From assembly GCA_003184365.1 (NCBI GenBank), contig NKYR01000132.1, positions 36,298 to 100,297 on the forward strand: 64,000 nt of DNA, in the 5' to 3' direction. Made by a program: the position numbers and the translations under genes. Shown piece after piece: positions 9,329-19,643 of this stretch (positions are counted from its first letter, which is position 1; every line of letters begins with the position of its first letter). Below the pieces are notes generated by a model that was not told the origin of the DNA, ran no database searches, and worked only from the letters and a program-made list of their open reading frames with translations. The DNA comes from Evernia prunastri (Eukaryota; Ascomycota; Lecanoromycetes; Lecanorales; Parmeliaceae).

Positions 9329-12300
9329 CTACCTCTTGGCTCTTTTCCCACCTCTCCCCCCACCGCCATCGTCCTGGTTCCGCCTCTTCTTGCCCTCTTT
9401 CCTCCAATACTCGTCCCTCTCCCGCTTCTCCCTTTCCGCCTTCTTCGCCTCGTTCTCCCTGACCTTCCTTCTGTACGGTTCCTTCCTCTCCTCCTGCTTC
9501 GCCCTCCTCTTCTCCACCTTCTCTTTCCTGAGCGTCATGATCTTCTGCATCAGATCCCTCGCCCTCTTCTCCTCGCCTCCGAGTACCACCGCTCGCTTCT
9601 GCAGATAGGTTTGCTTGCGTTGAGGAGCCATTTGTGCGATTTGGGATTTGAAGGGAAGCTCGGCGGCGAGTCCGCGAGGGACGCGGAGAGGGTTGAAGTG
9701 TCGAGTGGGGCGCTCTATTGGCCGGTAGGCGCTATTATTTTGCTGGGGAGTGGGCAGATTCTGATCCGCACGGACTTGACCTGTGAGTCGCATGCCTTTC
9801 CAGCCCGTGTCCTCCTTCTCATCTCCTGTTTCTTCTGCTAAATTCTCCAAAAGATTCGTCACTGGATTGTAGAATCGATGCGGTTTGACGGGGTACCATG
9901 CACGAAGGAAGACAATATCGCTCATGAGGAGCTTATCTTCAAAGGTAGCTCGAAAGTGGCCTTCTGGCTTGGCGAGAGCTCGCTTGATCTGTCCCCTGAT
10001 CCCACTAACTGTACGTATAGAGGCACCTTCAAACTTGGCGATCTCAAGAGACGTCGAGAACATATCCCGTATGAAGGCAGTGTTCTTAAATATTTTGTAT
10101 GGATGGCCGGTGAGCTTTAGCTTTTTCACTATCTCTGTGCTCTCATCAACATTGAGCACCACCCCTGTGGCTGCAATTCGGAAAGCGGGATTCTTGTTGG
10201 AAAAGGATTGGACACAGCAGAAGCCCGAATTTGGAGCTATGAGAGGTCCGTAAAAGGTGCCGAAACAGTGCATGTGCTCAGGAGTGTACTTCAACATACG
10301 ATTCCGAGTGCGAGAGTCGGAGATGCTGTAAACCGGCAGCGTCTGAAATCTCCGCCAACCCATCGAAAAAATGAGAGGGTCGTTGGTCTTCAAGATTTTC
10401 TTGTGCCATCGATGTCTCTTGATTCTCACCTGAACAAAGCCAAAGCGATCTTCTGTGGGAGCCAGGCCTCCAATGATAATTGGATATCTTGGATTGAACG
10501 TTGCTGCAAATTCACAGGGCACCTTTTCCAATACTACCCTGGCATAAGTGCCAGCTTTGTGACCTTCAACCCGCACTCTCGAATTTAGATCCAATGACTC
10601 AAACTCAGCGCGGTTGATTGTGAGTTGCTTCTGTATATCAGCCTTTTGAGCATCATACCAGTCGTCTTCCCCGAACTCCTCCTCGGCCTTCCCGCCAACA
10701 TCTCCACGTTCTGCTTGTTTACCGAAGCCCTCTCTATCTTCTTCCTCAAACCGAAGCTTGAGCTCCTCCTTTCGCCGAGCGTTCTTTTCTCTTTCTGCGT
10801 CAAGCGAGATTTCTGCATCCTCTGGCACGTTACCAGTATTCGAGGCAGGTTCGGCTTCGAGGTCTTGAAAGTCACCATCGCCCTCGTCGTCAACATCCTC
10901 AAAAGCTTCGCCAGCAACTCCATCATCGCCGTTCCTTTCTTTCAGAAGATTGGCAGTAGCGAAACGATGTCGTAGCTTTTTAAGATTCTCGGGATCACTC
11001 CATTTCTGGGCCAGAGCAGCATAGTCATATCGTGGAATGGAACGGTCTTCGAGATCCTCCGCCTCGTCGTCACGCTTTGCCCTGCGGAAGAAGTTCTCGT
11101 CCTCTTCCACTTCTGACTCCGAAGCATGACCATTACCCAGAACGGACCTCTCATCCTCTCCTCTCCACTTGCGAACAACGTCGGCTGGTGATAGCGAATC
11201 GTCGTACAACATCCTGGCGAAGTCCGAGACCCGATATTGTTTTTGTGTGCTGTGTAGCTTTTGCGCAGTCTCTTTGAGGTTGGACTTCCACCGCAAAGCA
11301 GCGTCCTCTTCGTCATCGTCTTCGAACTCCGATTCATCTGGTCCACTTTCCAATTCTTGGTCCTCCTCACTAGAGACAGAGCCGATCTCGGAATCACTCT
11401 CAGCAAAAGCTAGATCACCGACTCTGCCGTTGGGCGGATCGTCTTTTGCTGGCTTGAATGCCCGACCAAGCTGGTCGGGCGATATCTCCTTATCGACGAG
11501 AGAATCTATGTCGTCTTCCTCCTCCTTTTCGTCTTCACTGGCGGATCCTTCTTCTTCCGGCTCAATGTTGTCGCCATCATGCTCCCGGTCCAAAACTCTG
11601 ACTTTCCTCCTTTCTTGTCTGCCCACATCATTCTCCGTTGCCTCGATCCTATCCTCCTTGAGCATGCCCCCGCCAGTGAATAGCCTTACACCATCCTCCG
11701 CCTCGCCCAGGATTCTTCTTTCGCTTTGTAGTCCAACCACCATCTGCTCCCCTAGACCCCGCTCTTCATCCCCGCTAGCATCCTTGTCGAAATTTGAGGT
11801 CTTGACATCGATGTATACAGCGTCTTTGTCGACCAGTACACCTCCCACATCTGACATCGGTGCGAAAAGAACTTTTTGTTTCTCACCCAAGCGCCGACGT
11901 CCTGCTTTTCCCGATGCCTTAGCGATAGCTTGGTCCATGAAAGGTGTAGGACATGGATCAGGTAGGGCTTCGATTGCTGAAACGGTTAAATCCCCAACAC
12001 CTGGGATGTGGACTCGAGCGCCGTCAGCAGGAAAGTTAGTTCCTCTAAGATAGCCATAAAGTGCAATGGTCCTATCACATTTGGGGCTCTCTTCTATTGT
12101 CGTTGGTGGCGTGACATCCAGCATACGGTCCGCTAAGCAGTAGGGATGGGAGTTGCGCCAGATCAGAGGCCTTGGCTGCTTCATCACGGAGATGAACCTA
12201 GACAGGTTGTGTACTTCTCGATCCGGATATCTTCCATTAATCACTCCGGATAGGTAGAATAGCTTCGCTCCTTGGTAAAGTTCGCTCCAGAACCTGTGCT

Positions 12301-12859
12301 TCAATCTCTTCTTCGCGTCCTTCAAAGTACTAGGCTTTCGGAAGAGATCGAGATGGGTCAGGATGCCGAAGACGTTGCCAGGCATACCACTAGAAGCCAG
12401 CACATTCAGAAATTCCATGGTCTCCATCTCGAAGCCAAAATTCCCGTCGATCATGAGGAGGACGATGTCGGCGATCTTGGAGACATCGATCATACTGGCA
12501 AGGGAGTCTGCGGGACATTCTATGAATGTGAGCCGCCTCCGCTTGGAAGTAACAACGGTCAGGGGACCGCTGGGAGAGGTGATGTTGTGCTTTGTGTATC
12601 TTTTGATCAAAGACTTGATGAGTGTAGATTTCCCGACGCCTGGTGGGCCAACGACGGCAACAATGATTGGAGGTGCCTCTTCGGGCAAGCGGTCCACGAG
12701 AGGGACATGAAGACGTTTTTCTTTGATATCGTGCGAGCGCACAGCTTGCTTGGCCAATCGACCAGGATGTGCATAAGCAAATGCTTTCGGATTGCGTTCT
12801 CCGGTATGCTGCTTCTTCTCTTTCGTCTTGCGGTGAGGTCTGTTGGCTTGGTCCTCCAT
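9329..12859 (-). CDS. BMS1: Ribosome biogenesis GTPase BMS1
   Basis: A single exon of 1,176 aa, close to the usual length of fungal Bms1. It works in the nucleolus in the small-subunit processome, where Bms1 binds GTP and the Rcl1 partner during 18S rRNA maturation (established for yeast). Visible features: a basic N-terminus with KTKEKKQHTGERNPKAFAYA; the P-loop GPPGVGKST at residues 71-79; the family-typical IIVAVVGPPG strand; the switch-like ECPADSLASMIDVSKIADIV; a long acidic, disordered middle (about 400-720) rich in DE runs; then the conserved C-terminal AARP2CN/DUF663-type region with PTEDRFGFVQVRIKRHRWH and RFYNPV; and a basic Lys/Arg-rich tail ending GKRAKR. The start follows the conserved MEDQxNRPHR pattern. 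Its promoter is shared with the divergent I9 inhibitor gene about 490 bp away. Confidence 0.97.
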   Translation of the reverse strand: MEDQANRPHRKTKEKKQHTGERNPKAFAYAHPGRLAKQAVRSHDIKEKRLHVPLVDRLPEEAPPIIVAVVGPPGVGKSTLIKSLIKRYTKHNITSPSGPLTVVTSKRRRLTFIECPADSLASMIDVSKIADIVLLMIDGNFGFEMETMEFLNVLASSGMPGNVFGILTHLDLFRKPSTLKDAKKRLKHRFWSELYQGAKLFYLSGVINGRYPDREVHNLSRFISVMKQPRPLIWRNSHPYCLADRMLDVTPPTTIEESPKCDRTIALYGYLRGTNFPADGARVHIPGVGDLTVSAIEALPDPCPTPFMDQAIAKASGKAGRRRLGEKQKVLFAPMSDVGGVLVDKDAVYIDVKTSNFDKDASGDEERGLGEQMVVGLQSERRILGEAEDGVRLFTGGGMLKEDRIEATENDVGRQERRKVRVLDREHDGDNIEPEEEGSASEDEKEEEDDIDSLVDKEISPDQLGRAFKPAKDDPPNGRVGDLAFAESDSEIGSVSSEEDQELESGPDESEFEDDDEEDAALRWKSNLKETAQKLHSTQKQYRVSDFARMLYDDSLSPADVVRKWRGEDERSVLGNGHASESEVEEDENFFRRAKRDDEAEDLEDRSIPRYDYAALAQKWSDPENLKKLRHRFATANLLKERNGDDGVAGEAFEDVDDEGDGDFQDLEAEPASNTGNVPEDAEISLDAEREKNARRKEELKLRFEEEDREGFGKQAERGDVGGKAEEEFGEDDWYDAQKADIQKQLTINRAEFESLDLNSRVRVEGHKAGTYARVVLEKVPCEFAATFNPRYPIIIGGLAPTEDRFGFVQVRIKRHRWHKKILKTNDPLIFSMGWRRFQTLPVYSISDSRTRNRMLKYTPEHMHCFGTFYGPLIAPNSGFCCVQSFSNKNPAFRIAATGVVLNVDESTEIVKKLKLTGHPYKIFKNTAFIRDMFSTSLEIAKFEGASIRTVSGIRGQIKRALAKPEGHFRATFEDKLLMSDIVFLRAWYPVKPHRFYNPVTNLLENLAEETGDEKEDTGWKGMRLTGQVRADQNLPTPQQNNSAYRPIERPTRHFNPLRVPRGLAAELPFKSQIAQMAPQRKQTYLQKRAVVLGGEEKRARDLMQKIMTLRKEKVEKRRAKQEERKEPYRRKVRENEAKKAEREKRERDEYWRKEGKKRRNQDDGGGGRGGKRAKR

Positions 12860-13349
12860 GATTGGTGTAGTTTGAGGAGGCCGACTATCTCGCAGTCTCT
12901 CCCTTCCAAACCTTTGGCTTCACTTTTTTTTCCGAATTTTAGTTGACATCGGCAGATCGGCAATTTAGACTTTAGCGTAATGGCAGAATAATATGCCGAG
13001 GGCGGGGATAAGGCTGATAAGGTAGTTTAAATGTGCGTCATTCAGCTACCCTGCATTAGCGTGCTTGTGTTATGAAGGTGGGGGTTATCGTGGCACTCGT
13101 GGCTGTCAGCCTATCCATAAAGTAATCCATGAATGAATGCGTCAGATGGGTCAATGCGCACGCCTTATACCTTCTCTATTAAAGGTCCTCAACTTCACCA
13201 TCACGCCTCTCTTCACATCTCACAATACAATACACAAAATATCTTCAACTATTCAGAAAATAACATCATACCACCAGTCATACCTATCATACCAAACCTT
13301 AGCAAAGCCTTCCGTATATCGATCCGCTACAACAACAAAGAATCTCAAG
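12860..13349. promoter_or_regulatory. Shared divergent promoter region, BMS1 / I9 inhibitor
   Basis: 490 bp separate the BMS1 start (-) and the inhibitor start (+). The 150 bases before the inhibitor ATG are C/A-rich and lack ATGs in good context except upstream of 13150, as expected of a 5' UTR. No specific factor site is claimed. Confidence 0.45.
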
Positions 13350-13741
13350 ATGCCTACCATGTACAACGTCGGTCCCACCTCCTTGAACAGCTGCTGCCTG
13401 TCTAGTCTACCTTTGCTAATGATGGGCCTCGAATAGATCACCTTGAAGCAGGGAGCATCCCCTGAGCAACTCGACAAGTATATCACATCTGGTGTAGCGA
13501 CTGGTGCTCCCGCCAGCTGACAACTTCCAGGGCCAAGGAGAGCGCCAAATCCCAGGGTGGAACCATTAAACATGAGTTTACCCTGATCAAAGGCTTTACG
13601 TATGTTGGGAACATCTACCATGACTTCGATCCAAAACGCTGAATTACCCATAGTGTCGAATTCCCCAACGAGACCGTTCACACCCTCCAGACCGACGACC
13701 ATATTCACGTTGAGCAGGATGGAGAAGCAAGGGCTCAGTAG
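13350..13741 (+). CDS. Peptidase inhibitor I9-domain small protein (Pbi2-like)
   Basis: Four tiny exons (13350-13367, 13437-13477, 13531-13599, 13654-13741) join exactly to a 71-aa protein, too fragmented to show as one open frame. It starts MPTMYN, continues ITLKQGASPEQLDKAKES, then KSQGGTIKHEFTLIKGFT, and ends VEFPNETVHTLQ...VEQDGEARAQ. This is the inhibitor-I9/subtilisin-propeptide fold: a V/I-T-L-K strand, an SPEQLDKAK helix, a GG-x-I-x-HEF strand, KGF, and a terminal V-E-x-D strand. Yeast Pbi2 inhibits vacuolar proteinase B and takes part in vacuole fusion; this protein lacks a signal peptide and probably acts in the cytosol or vacuole. Donors are GTCGGT, GTATAT and GTATGT, and branch-like CTAAT, CTGAC and CTGAA lie before the acceptors. 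The first donor is non-ideal. A 209-codon open frame on the other strand is a shadow. Confidence 0.88.
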
Positions 13742-14109
13742 GACGGATATTGAGAAACATGACAAGTGTCGGAATGATTGAATCGACAGGGCACGCAGCC
13801 AACGAGCTGGGAAAGGTCTCATCGAGACAGGGAACACATGGTCAGGGTGGAAGTTTGCAATACTGGCTGTCGTTACTGCCAAAGCAGAAGTGAAAGATGC
13901 ATAGCAAAGGCTTGACTATATGGCGAGAATTTGGATACCAACATGTCATCCAACTCTGCTTATAGCAATCACAAAATGCTCAATTCCTCAACTCCTTGGG
14001 TCCTGACCTAGAGTACTGCCAAGCCCGCTCCACCGCTCCGCAGTGCAAACCCCTCTCCTCTCCAACCTTCCAGTGCCCATGCGACGACAGTAAACAGCAC
14101 ACAATAAGA
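13742..14109. other. Intergenic between inhibitor and kinase genes
   Basis: 3' flank of the I9 gene and promoter of the mitochondrial kinase gene. Nothing further seen. Confidence 0.5.
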
Positions 14110-15517
14110 ATGCCAGCAAGACCAGCGACCTTAGACTCGCGTCTCATTCGTGACATCTGCCCATTGCAATTAAAATTGAAACAGCGGTCAAGACGTCTTG
14201 CAACTGCTACGCATCAATTGCCCAAAAACCAACCGTGGTCACATCCCCCAGCGTCCACCAGCATCGACAATGATCAAGTAGCCCGTTTGGCTTCTCGACC
14301 ACTTCATCCCTTGACCTTGGCAGATCTCGTTCGGTAGCATCCTCCCTCACACTCCCTCTCATCTCCCTCAACCATCAACATCTGGCCCGACTAACAACAA
14401 TTCAATCCCCAGACATGGACGTCCCCCGCTCTCCGCATCCACCCTATTCACCTCCGCAAACTTCACCCTCTCCCTCCTGCCCATCCGCCTCGCGCACCGA
14501 ATCCAAGCCCTTCGAAACCTCCCCTTCATCGTCGTCTCCAACCCGCACATCTCCCGCATCTACAACAACTACATCCACTCCCTCTCCACCTTGCTCCCAT
14601 ACCAAGAGCGGCAAATCAACACGCTCGAAGAGGAAATCCAGTTCACAGAAGTCATGGCGGATCTCGTGCAGACGCACGCAGATACCATACCAATACTGGC
14701 CCGTGGATTTCTGGAATGCAGGAAATACATCAGCCCGGGGGACGTGACGAGGTTTCTAGACGAGCACCTGAGGGCCAGGATCGGAACGCGATTGATCGCC
14801 GAGCAGCACATCGCCCTGCACCTCTCCTCCCAACCCCACTGCAGCAGCACCGACCCACACGCCCAAGACGGCTCCTCGACCTCCATCGGCGTCATCGACA
14901 CCGCCCTCCGCCCGGCGGACATAATCCGCCACTGCGAATCCTTCGTCTCGGAGATCTGCGAGCTCAAATACGGCGTCCGGCCCACCGTCGTCATCAACGG
15001 CCAGCCCGACGCCCGGCTCGCCCACGTCCCCACCCATCTCGAGTACATCATCACGGAGCTCCTCAAGAACGCCTTCCGCGCCACGATCGAAAGCGGCAAG
15101 GAGCGCGCCCCGATCGAGGTGACCATCGCCGCGGCCCCGGACCCGTCCCCCTCGCCGCCGCCCGAATCTATCCACCTCGACCCTCCGACGGCCTCCGACA
15201 AACCCCTGCCCGGCGTCACGATCCGCATCCGCGACCGCGGCGGCGGCATATCGCCCGCGAACCTCTCCAGCATCTGGGCGTACAGCTTCACTACCTTTGG
15301 GGACGAAGAAGCACTCGACCTGGCCAACGGCAACGCGGACGCCCTCAACGCTATATCGGGCGCGAGCGGTGATTCGAGCAGCCTGGCCGGACTGGGCTAC
15401 GGGCTGCCCCTCGGGAGAGCGTACGCGGAGCATTTCGGCGGGGGCATCATGGTGCAGAGCCTCTGGGGGTGGGGGACGGACGTCTACCTCAAGCTCAGGG
15501 GGTTGGGGAAGATATAA
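14110..15517 (+). CDS. Mitochondrial PDK/BCKDK-family protein kinase
   Basis: Two exons (14110-14333, 14413-15517; 79-nt intron with GTAGCA donor and CCCCAG acceptor) give 442 aa. This family (GHKL-type ATPases such as pyruvate dehydrogenase kinase and branched-chain ketoacid dehydrogenase kinase) phosphorylates and inactivates mitochondrial 2-oxoacid dehydrogenase E1. The N-terminus MPARPATLDSRLIRD with many Arg/Lys and no acids to residue 10 looks like a mitochondrial presequence. The helical N-domain holds SASTLFTSANFTLSLLPIRL, AHRIQALRNLPFIVVSNPHI and LARGFLECRKYISP. The ATP site shows the N box ELLKNAFRAT (290-299), the G1 box DRGGGIS (349-355) and the G2 box GLGYGLPLGRAY (401-412). The Ser/Pro insert around residues 318-340 is extra. 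PDK versus BCKDK cannot be settled by eye; the divergent N-domain suggests the fungal Pkp2-like branch. Downstream is an A/C-rich 3' flank. Confidence 0.88.
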
Positions 15518-15756
15518 GCTGGCATGCACATACTCTAAGCGCACGCGTAGTCGACATCAAGGCGCGAAAAAGATGAACAGAAGCAGGAGACGAACCGCAA
15601 TGAAGAAAACGAAGTCATGTCATGAATGTAATATCTACAAATCCAACCCCTATACAAATCCAAACCCTATCCACAACCATCCATACCACCACTCATAAAT
15701 CTCCAACCAAGAAACCATCAGGGTATCAACCTCCACTCCACTCCACTTCACTCCAC

Positions 15757-18700
15757 TCACAACCCAACAGCCCCAAAAGCCATAACCCCAACCCCGACCC
15801 CAAAAACCAGACTCAACCCCAGCCCCAGCCCAGCACTACCCACCGCCCTCGTCCCCTTACCCTCAAACACCGCCCCCGTCTCACTCCCATTCCCACTTCC
15901 ACTTCCACTTCCACTCCCACTCACCCCCGTCGCAACAGCATTCCCCCCATTCCCACTCCCACTCCCACTCCCCCCATTCCCTCCCACCCCAGACGGCAGC
16001 ACCCACGTCCCACCCCCCACGACCAACGTCCCCCCAGGCCCCAAACTGACCACCGTCCCCCCAGCCGTGTACGCCTCGCCGCCGGGCCTCAGGCTCGTCG
16101 TGCCTAGGGGGAACCCGGTCGCTTGGGGCGTGAAGGGGGCGCCACCGGCTGTGAAGACGGGTTGCGCGATTGTGGCTGCGGCTGTGAGTGGGGATGCGAG
16201 TGGGTTTGAAAGTGAGAAAGGGGACGGAAGTTGGAAGCGCAGCGTGGAAGTGCCAACTGCGGCTCGGATGCCGGCGCGCGAAGGGAGGGCGGTGTACGTC
16301 GTGCCGGCGTAGGTGGCGGGGGTGCCGCCGGGGGCGAGGGCGGCGCCGTTGGGGAGGAGGTAGGTGGGCGGTGTGTCTGGGGAGTTCGTGGAGGAGGAGG
16401 AAGGCGATAGGGCGGTGAGGACGAGGCCGTTTGCGAGCGTGAGCAGATCGGAAGAGGGTGTAGCGGCCTGGATCTGCACGGCGTCCGTAGCGGCCGGGAG
16501 AGCGTACGTAGCGCCGCCGTCCACAACGACGCTCGACGACCCAGCGAGAGCATAAACGTGCCCCGCGACCGTGGCCGAACCGCCCGGCGCGACGGTCGTG
16601 CCGGGGGCGACTACGAGGCCGCCGTCGGGGGCCCTTGAGAAAGTCTGACCGCCGAGGACGAGCGGGTTGGACGAGGACACGGGGACGAGGTTGTGGGTCG
16701 TGCCGTCTTGGACGAGCTGGCTGGGGTTCGGGTAGGCGATCATGTGGTTGCTTACCGTGGCGGAGGCGCCGGGGAGGAGGAGGGTCCCGGGGGCGATTTC
16801 GAGGGCGGAGTTGGCGGTTTGGTGGAGGAGGAGGTTGTTTGTTAGGAGTGGGGGTGGGGGTGCGGTGGGTGATGGGGTGGGAGCGGAGGGGGCGTAGGTG
16901 GAGCCGTCGAGGAAGACGGCGGAGGGGACGTTGGCGATGGTGTGGCCGGAGAGGATGGCGGTGTTGCCGGGTGCTAATGTTGAGCCGGGGAGAAGTATGT
17001 TGCCTGAGGCGTCTTTGGTGATTGGTTGGCTGTTGATCGAGGCAATGATGGGTGGTGGGTCGGCGTTTCCGTTTTTTGTTCCGCCAGTCGAGTTTTCTCC
17101 GTTGGGACCTCCGTTCGCGTCATTGGTGTCTTTGGTGTCACCGTTGGCGCCGGTATTGGTACCGCCGTTTGTGCCTCCGTTGGTACCGCTAGCGGTGCCA
17201 TCAGTTGAACCCCCTGTCTGACCGCTGGAGCCACTGCTCTCCTTTGACGTATCTGCAGGCTGTTGGGGTAAGAGGGTGATTGGAGCAGTTGATGGATCAT
17301 TATTTCCAGGGTCGGTGCCGGGATTGCTTCCTGGGTTCGTCGCTGCGTTCGCCCCTGACTGCTTCTCTGTTTCAGCTGGCGTGGTGTTCCCTCCAGAAGC
17401 CACAGAAGCACTGTTAGAGTTGCTGCCAGGACTTGGTGAGCTTTCATCTTGCTCAACCACTGAACCGTCCGCCGGGTCCACAACAACAGACATGGGATCC
17501 GAGTCGGAGTTCGAGTTCGAATTCGAGCCTGGATTCACTGCATTACTGTTTACAGTCCCGGACGAGCCTTCGTTCTGCGCGGCGACTGAAGGATCGACAG
17601 GATCGGCAATAGCAGCGCCTGGATTAGACTGCGCAGTGCTAGGCGCCGCGGTTCCTGCACCATTGCTACCTGGATCATTCGCTTTCACACCAGTGTTGGG
17701 ATCGGCGCTCGTGACGGCCATGGTAGGAGCAGCGACAGGAGACTGCAAACTTGCTGCTGGAGACGGAGGTGCTTTTTCGGCCTGTGGATCCGCAGCCGGC
17801 GTCGGCACAGGTGCGAGAGCCGTAGCTTTCTGCAGCACGCGCGGTGGGTCGAAGACGCCTAGATTGTCCGGCGTGCAAGTGCTTCCACCCCAAGTTGCCC
17901 AGACGGGATCGATCTCCGTGACGTCCGGCGGAAATGCGAGCTGGGGCTTCACGAACATCCTGGAAGCGAAGTCGGCATTGATGGAATGTCCCGGAAAGCA
18001 AGATTGGTATCGAGGGAGGAGTTCCGATGCTGGAGGCGGATTACCGAGCTCTGTGAAATTGATCTGTCTCCAGCCGTTGTCGATGCCCTGAAAACAGTTT
18101 GCGGGATTGTTCTGGTCTGTTTCGGGAGAGATACAGTACTCGATGCCCGCGCCCACGTTCTCAGCCTCGCATATGGCAGAAGAGAGTACGTTGGGCTCGT
18201 AGGCACAAGTGACCGCAGTATAGGCCGAGCCAATGGGTATATGGCTGTTGAACAGCGCCACACACGACGCTGAGGCTTGTATTGAGCTATAGATGACATA
18301 GACTGATGGCGAGATACTGTCATTCATTTTAGCGGAGCACCTCGGAATTCTCCGGGTATCACTTACAAGGTAAACCCATTTTCGACGACGCCATAAGATG
18401 CCGCTGATTGTACTGGTGCTGCAGTCACATTCCAATTACTCGAGCCGGAGGTATTTGCTGCGCCGGAAGAGTTCGACGGTGCGTTTGCAGCTGGCCAGTA
18501 GACGAGCTGCACAGCGCTGGCGGCTACTCCACATTTGTCGCAGCAGCCCGTTGGGGCAGGATACGGGGTTGCCAGCTCCGTTATCGTATTGTCAGAACAC
18601 CCCAGAGACTGAATACCCGTAGCTTCATACAAGTCGTAGCTCGATTGACACTGTTGTGAAGTCACAGTTGCGGTGGCATAGTCGTGATACCATTTAGCGG

Positions 18701-19643
18701 CACTGTTCACGCACGAGCATGATTTGGCGTTGTAGCCATCAAAGCCCGGACTCATGGAACATGTTCCCCCGTAGGGCATGTTCAAGATACCTTGGTCCCA
18801 GTTGAGGGGTAAGCAGTCGTTGGCCGGAAATAGCCCTGACGTGATCAAACTTGAGGCAATGGAGATGGGTCCACCACAGACATTTGTTTGGTTTAACGGT
18901 TTGGTGACGTTGAACGGGTTTCTCATGGACGTGATTGAAATGGGAATTGCGGAATTGACGGCCCCAGACGCGGAATATGAGGCTGAAGCGGTGATTCCAG
19001 GAACGTTCTTCGCTTTTTGATCGATTTGGAACCTTGGAAATCCCGACGAATTCGAAGATCCGTTCGACGCGGCTTGGACCAACGATGGAGACCATGGCGG
19101 TAAAGAGACGGAAGCCGAGGAGTATGCTGGGGACGAAGCGGAGAGTGAAGCGGAGAGGGCCGTCGTCAAGCCATTTGCACTGAAAGATAATAGTGAGCCA
19201 CCAGGGCTAGTGGCTGGGATTTGCAGTCCAGAGGAGCTGCCAGGCTCTTCGGACGAGCTCGCGGGGGCTCCAGACGAGATGCTCCGCCAACTCGATGAGA
19301 CTGCGGTAAAGACTGTGGGTATGGACAAAGAATAAGGCACAGAATTAGAAGCGATTGAGCTGTAATTGGTCGCGGAACGACTCTGGTGTATCGAAGAATT
19401 CAAGAAAGCTGTATACGAATTAAGCGCGAAGTCAGCGTCTGATGCAGCAATTGGGTAGTAAAGTTCACGGCGTCAACTAGAGTGGGTCCATGATATGATC
19501 ATGCCACATGGCGATTCTGCCAAGTAGGCACAACGCATGCAATTTTGGAGGTTGGGAAAGGAATCCAACGTACAAGGCAGTGCATTTGAGACAGAAACGA
19601 AATAAAGTGCGAGATAGGATCGAGAAGTGGCGCAGATGCGCAT
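15757..19643 (-). CDS. Large GPI-anchored Ser/Thr-rich cell-surface protein with glycine/proline repeats
   Basis: Three exons (19643-19574, 19408-18367, 18316-15757) join in frame to 1,223 aa. Exon 1 encodes a signal peptide beginning MRICATSRSYLALYFVSVSN, which makes this start preferable to any start inside exon 2. Residues about 25-150 are Ser-rich. A cysteine-containing region follows (with VCGGPIS, SCSCVNSAAKWYHDY and PTGCCDKCG), then a second cysteine-rich part up to about residue 540. Next is a long Asn/Ser/Gly/Thr-rich stalk with NxS/T sequons. The C-terminal 400 residues hold at least five loosely repeated modules built on G-x-x-L/V-x-PG-x-A/T followed by a GH or GT turn. The end is Gly/Ser-rich with a hydrophobic tail that fits a GPI-anchor signal. 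It is probably a wall-linked adhesin or structural glycoprotein; no enzymatic motif was seen. Confidence 0.8.

Noticed and set aside
9278..12053. Ser/Leu/Phe-rich frames on + of up to 294 codons
   Set aside because: Antisense of the acidic and basic stretches of BMS1.
13253..13882. 209-codon open frame on the minus strand
   Set aside because: It is a shadow of the four-exon I9 inhibitor gene on the plus strand, whose joined exons give a recognisable fold.
14716..15544. Long frames overlapping the mitochondrial kinase on both strands
   Set aside because: GC-rich shadow frames: the kinase frame has the ATP-site motifs, the others none.
16067..17486. Several frames of 60-170 codons on both strands
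   Set aside because: Shadows of the repetitive, GC-rich GPI-anchored protein gene.
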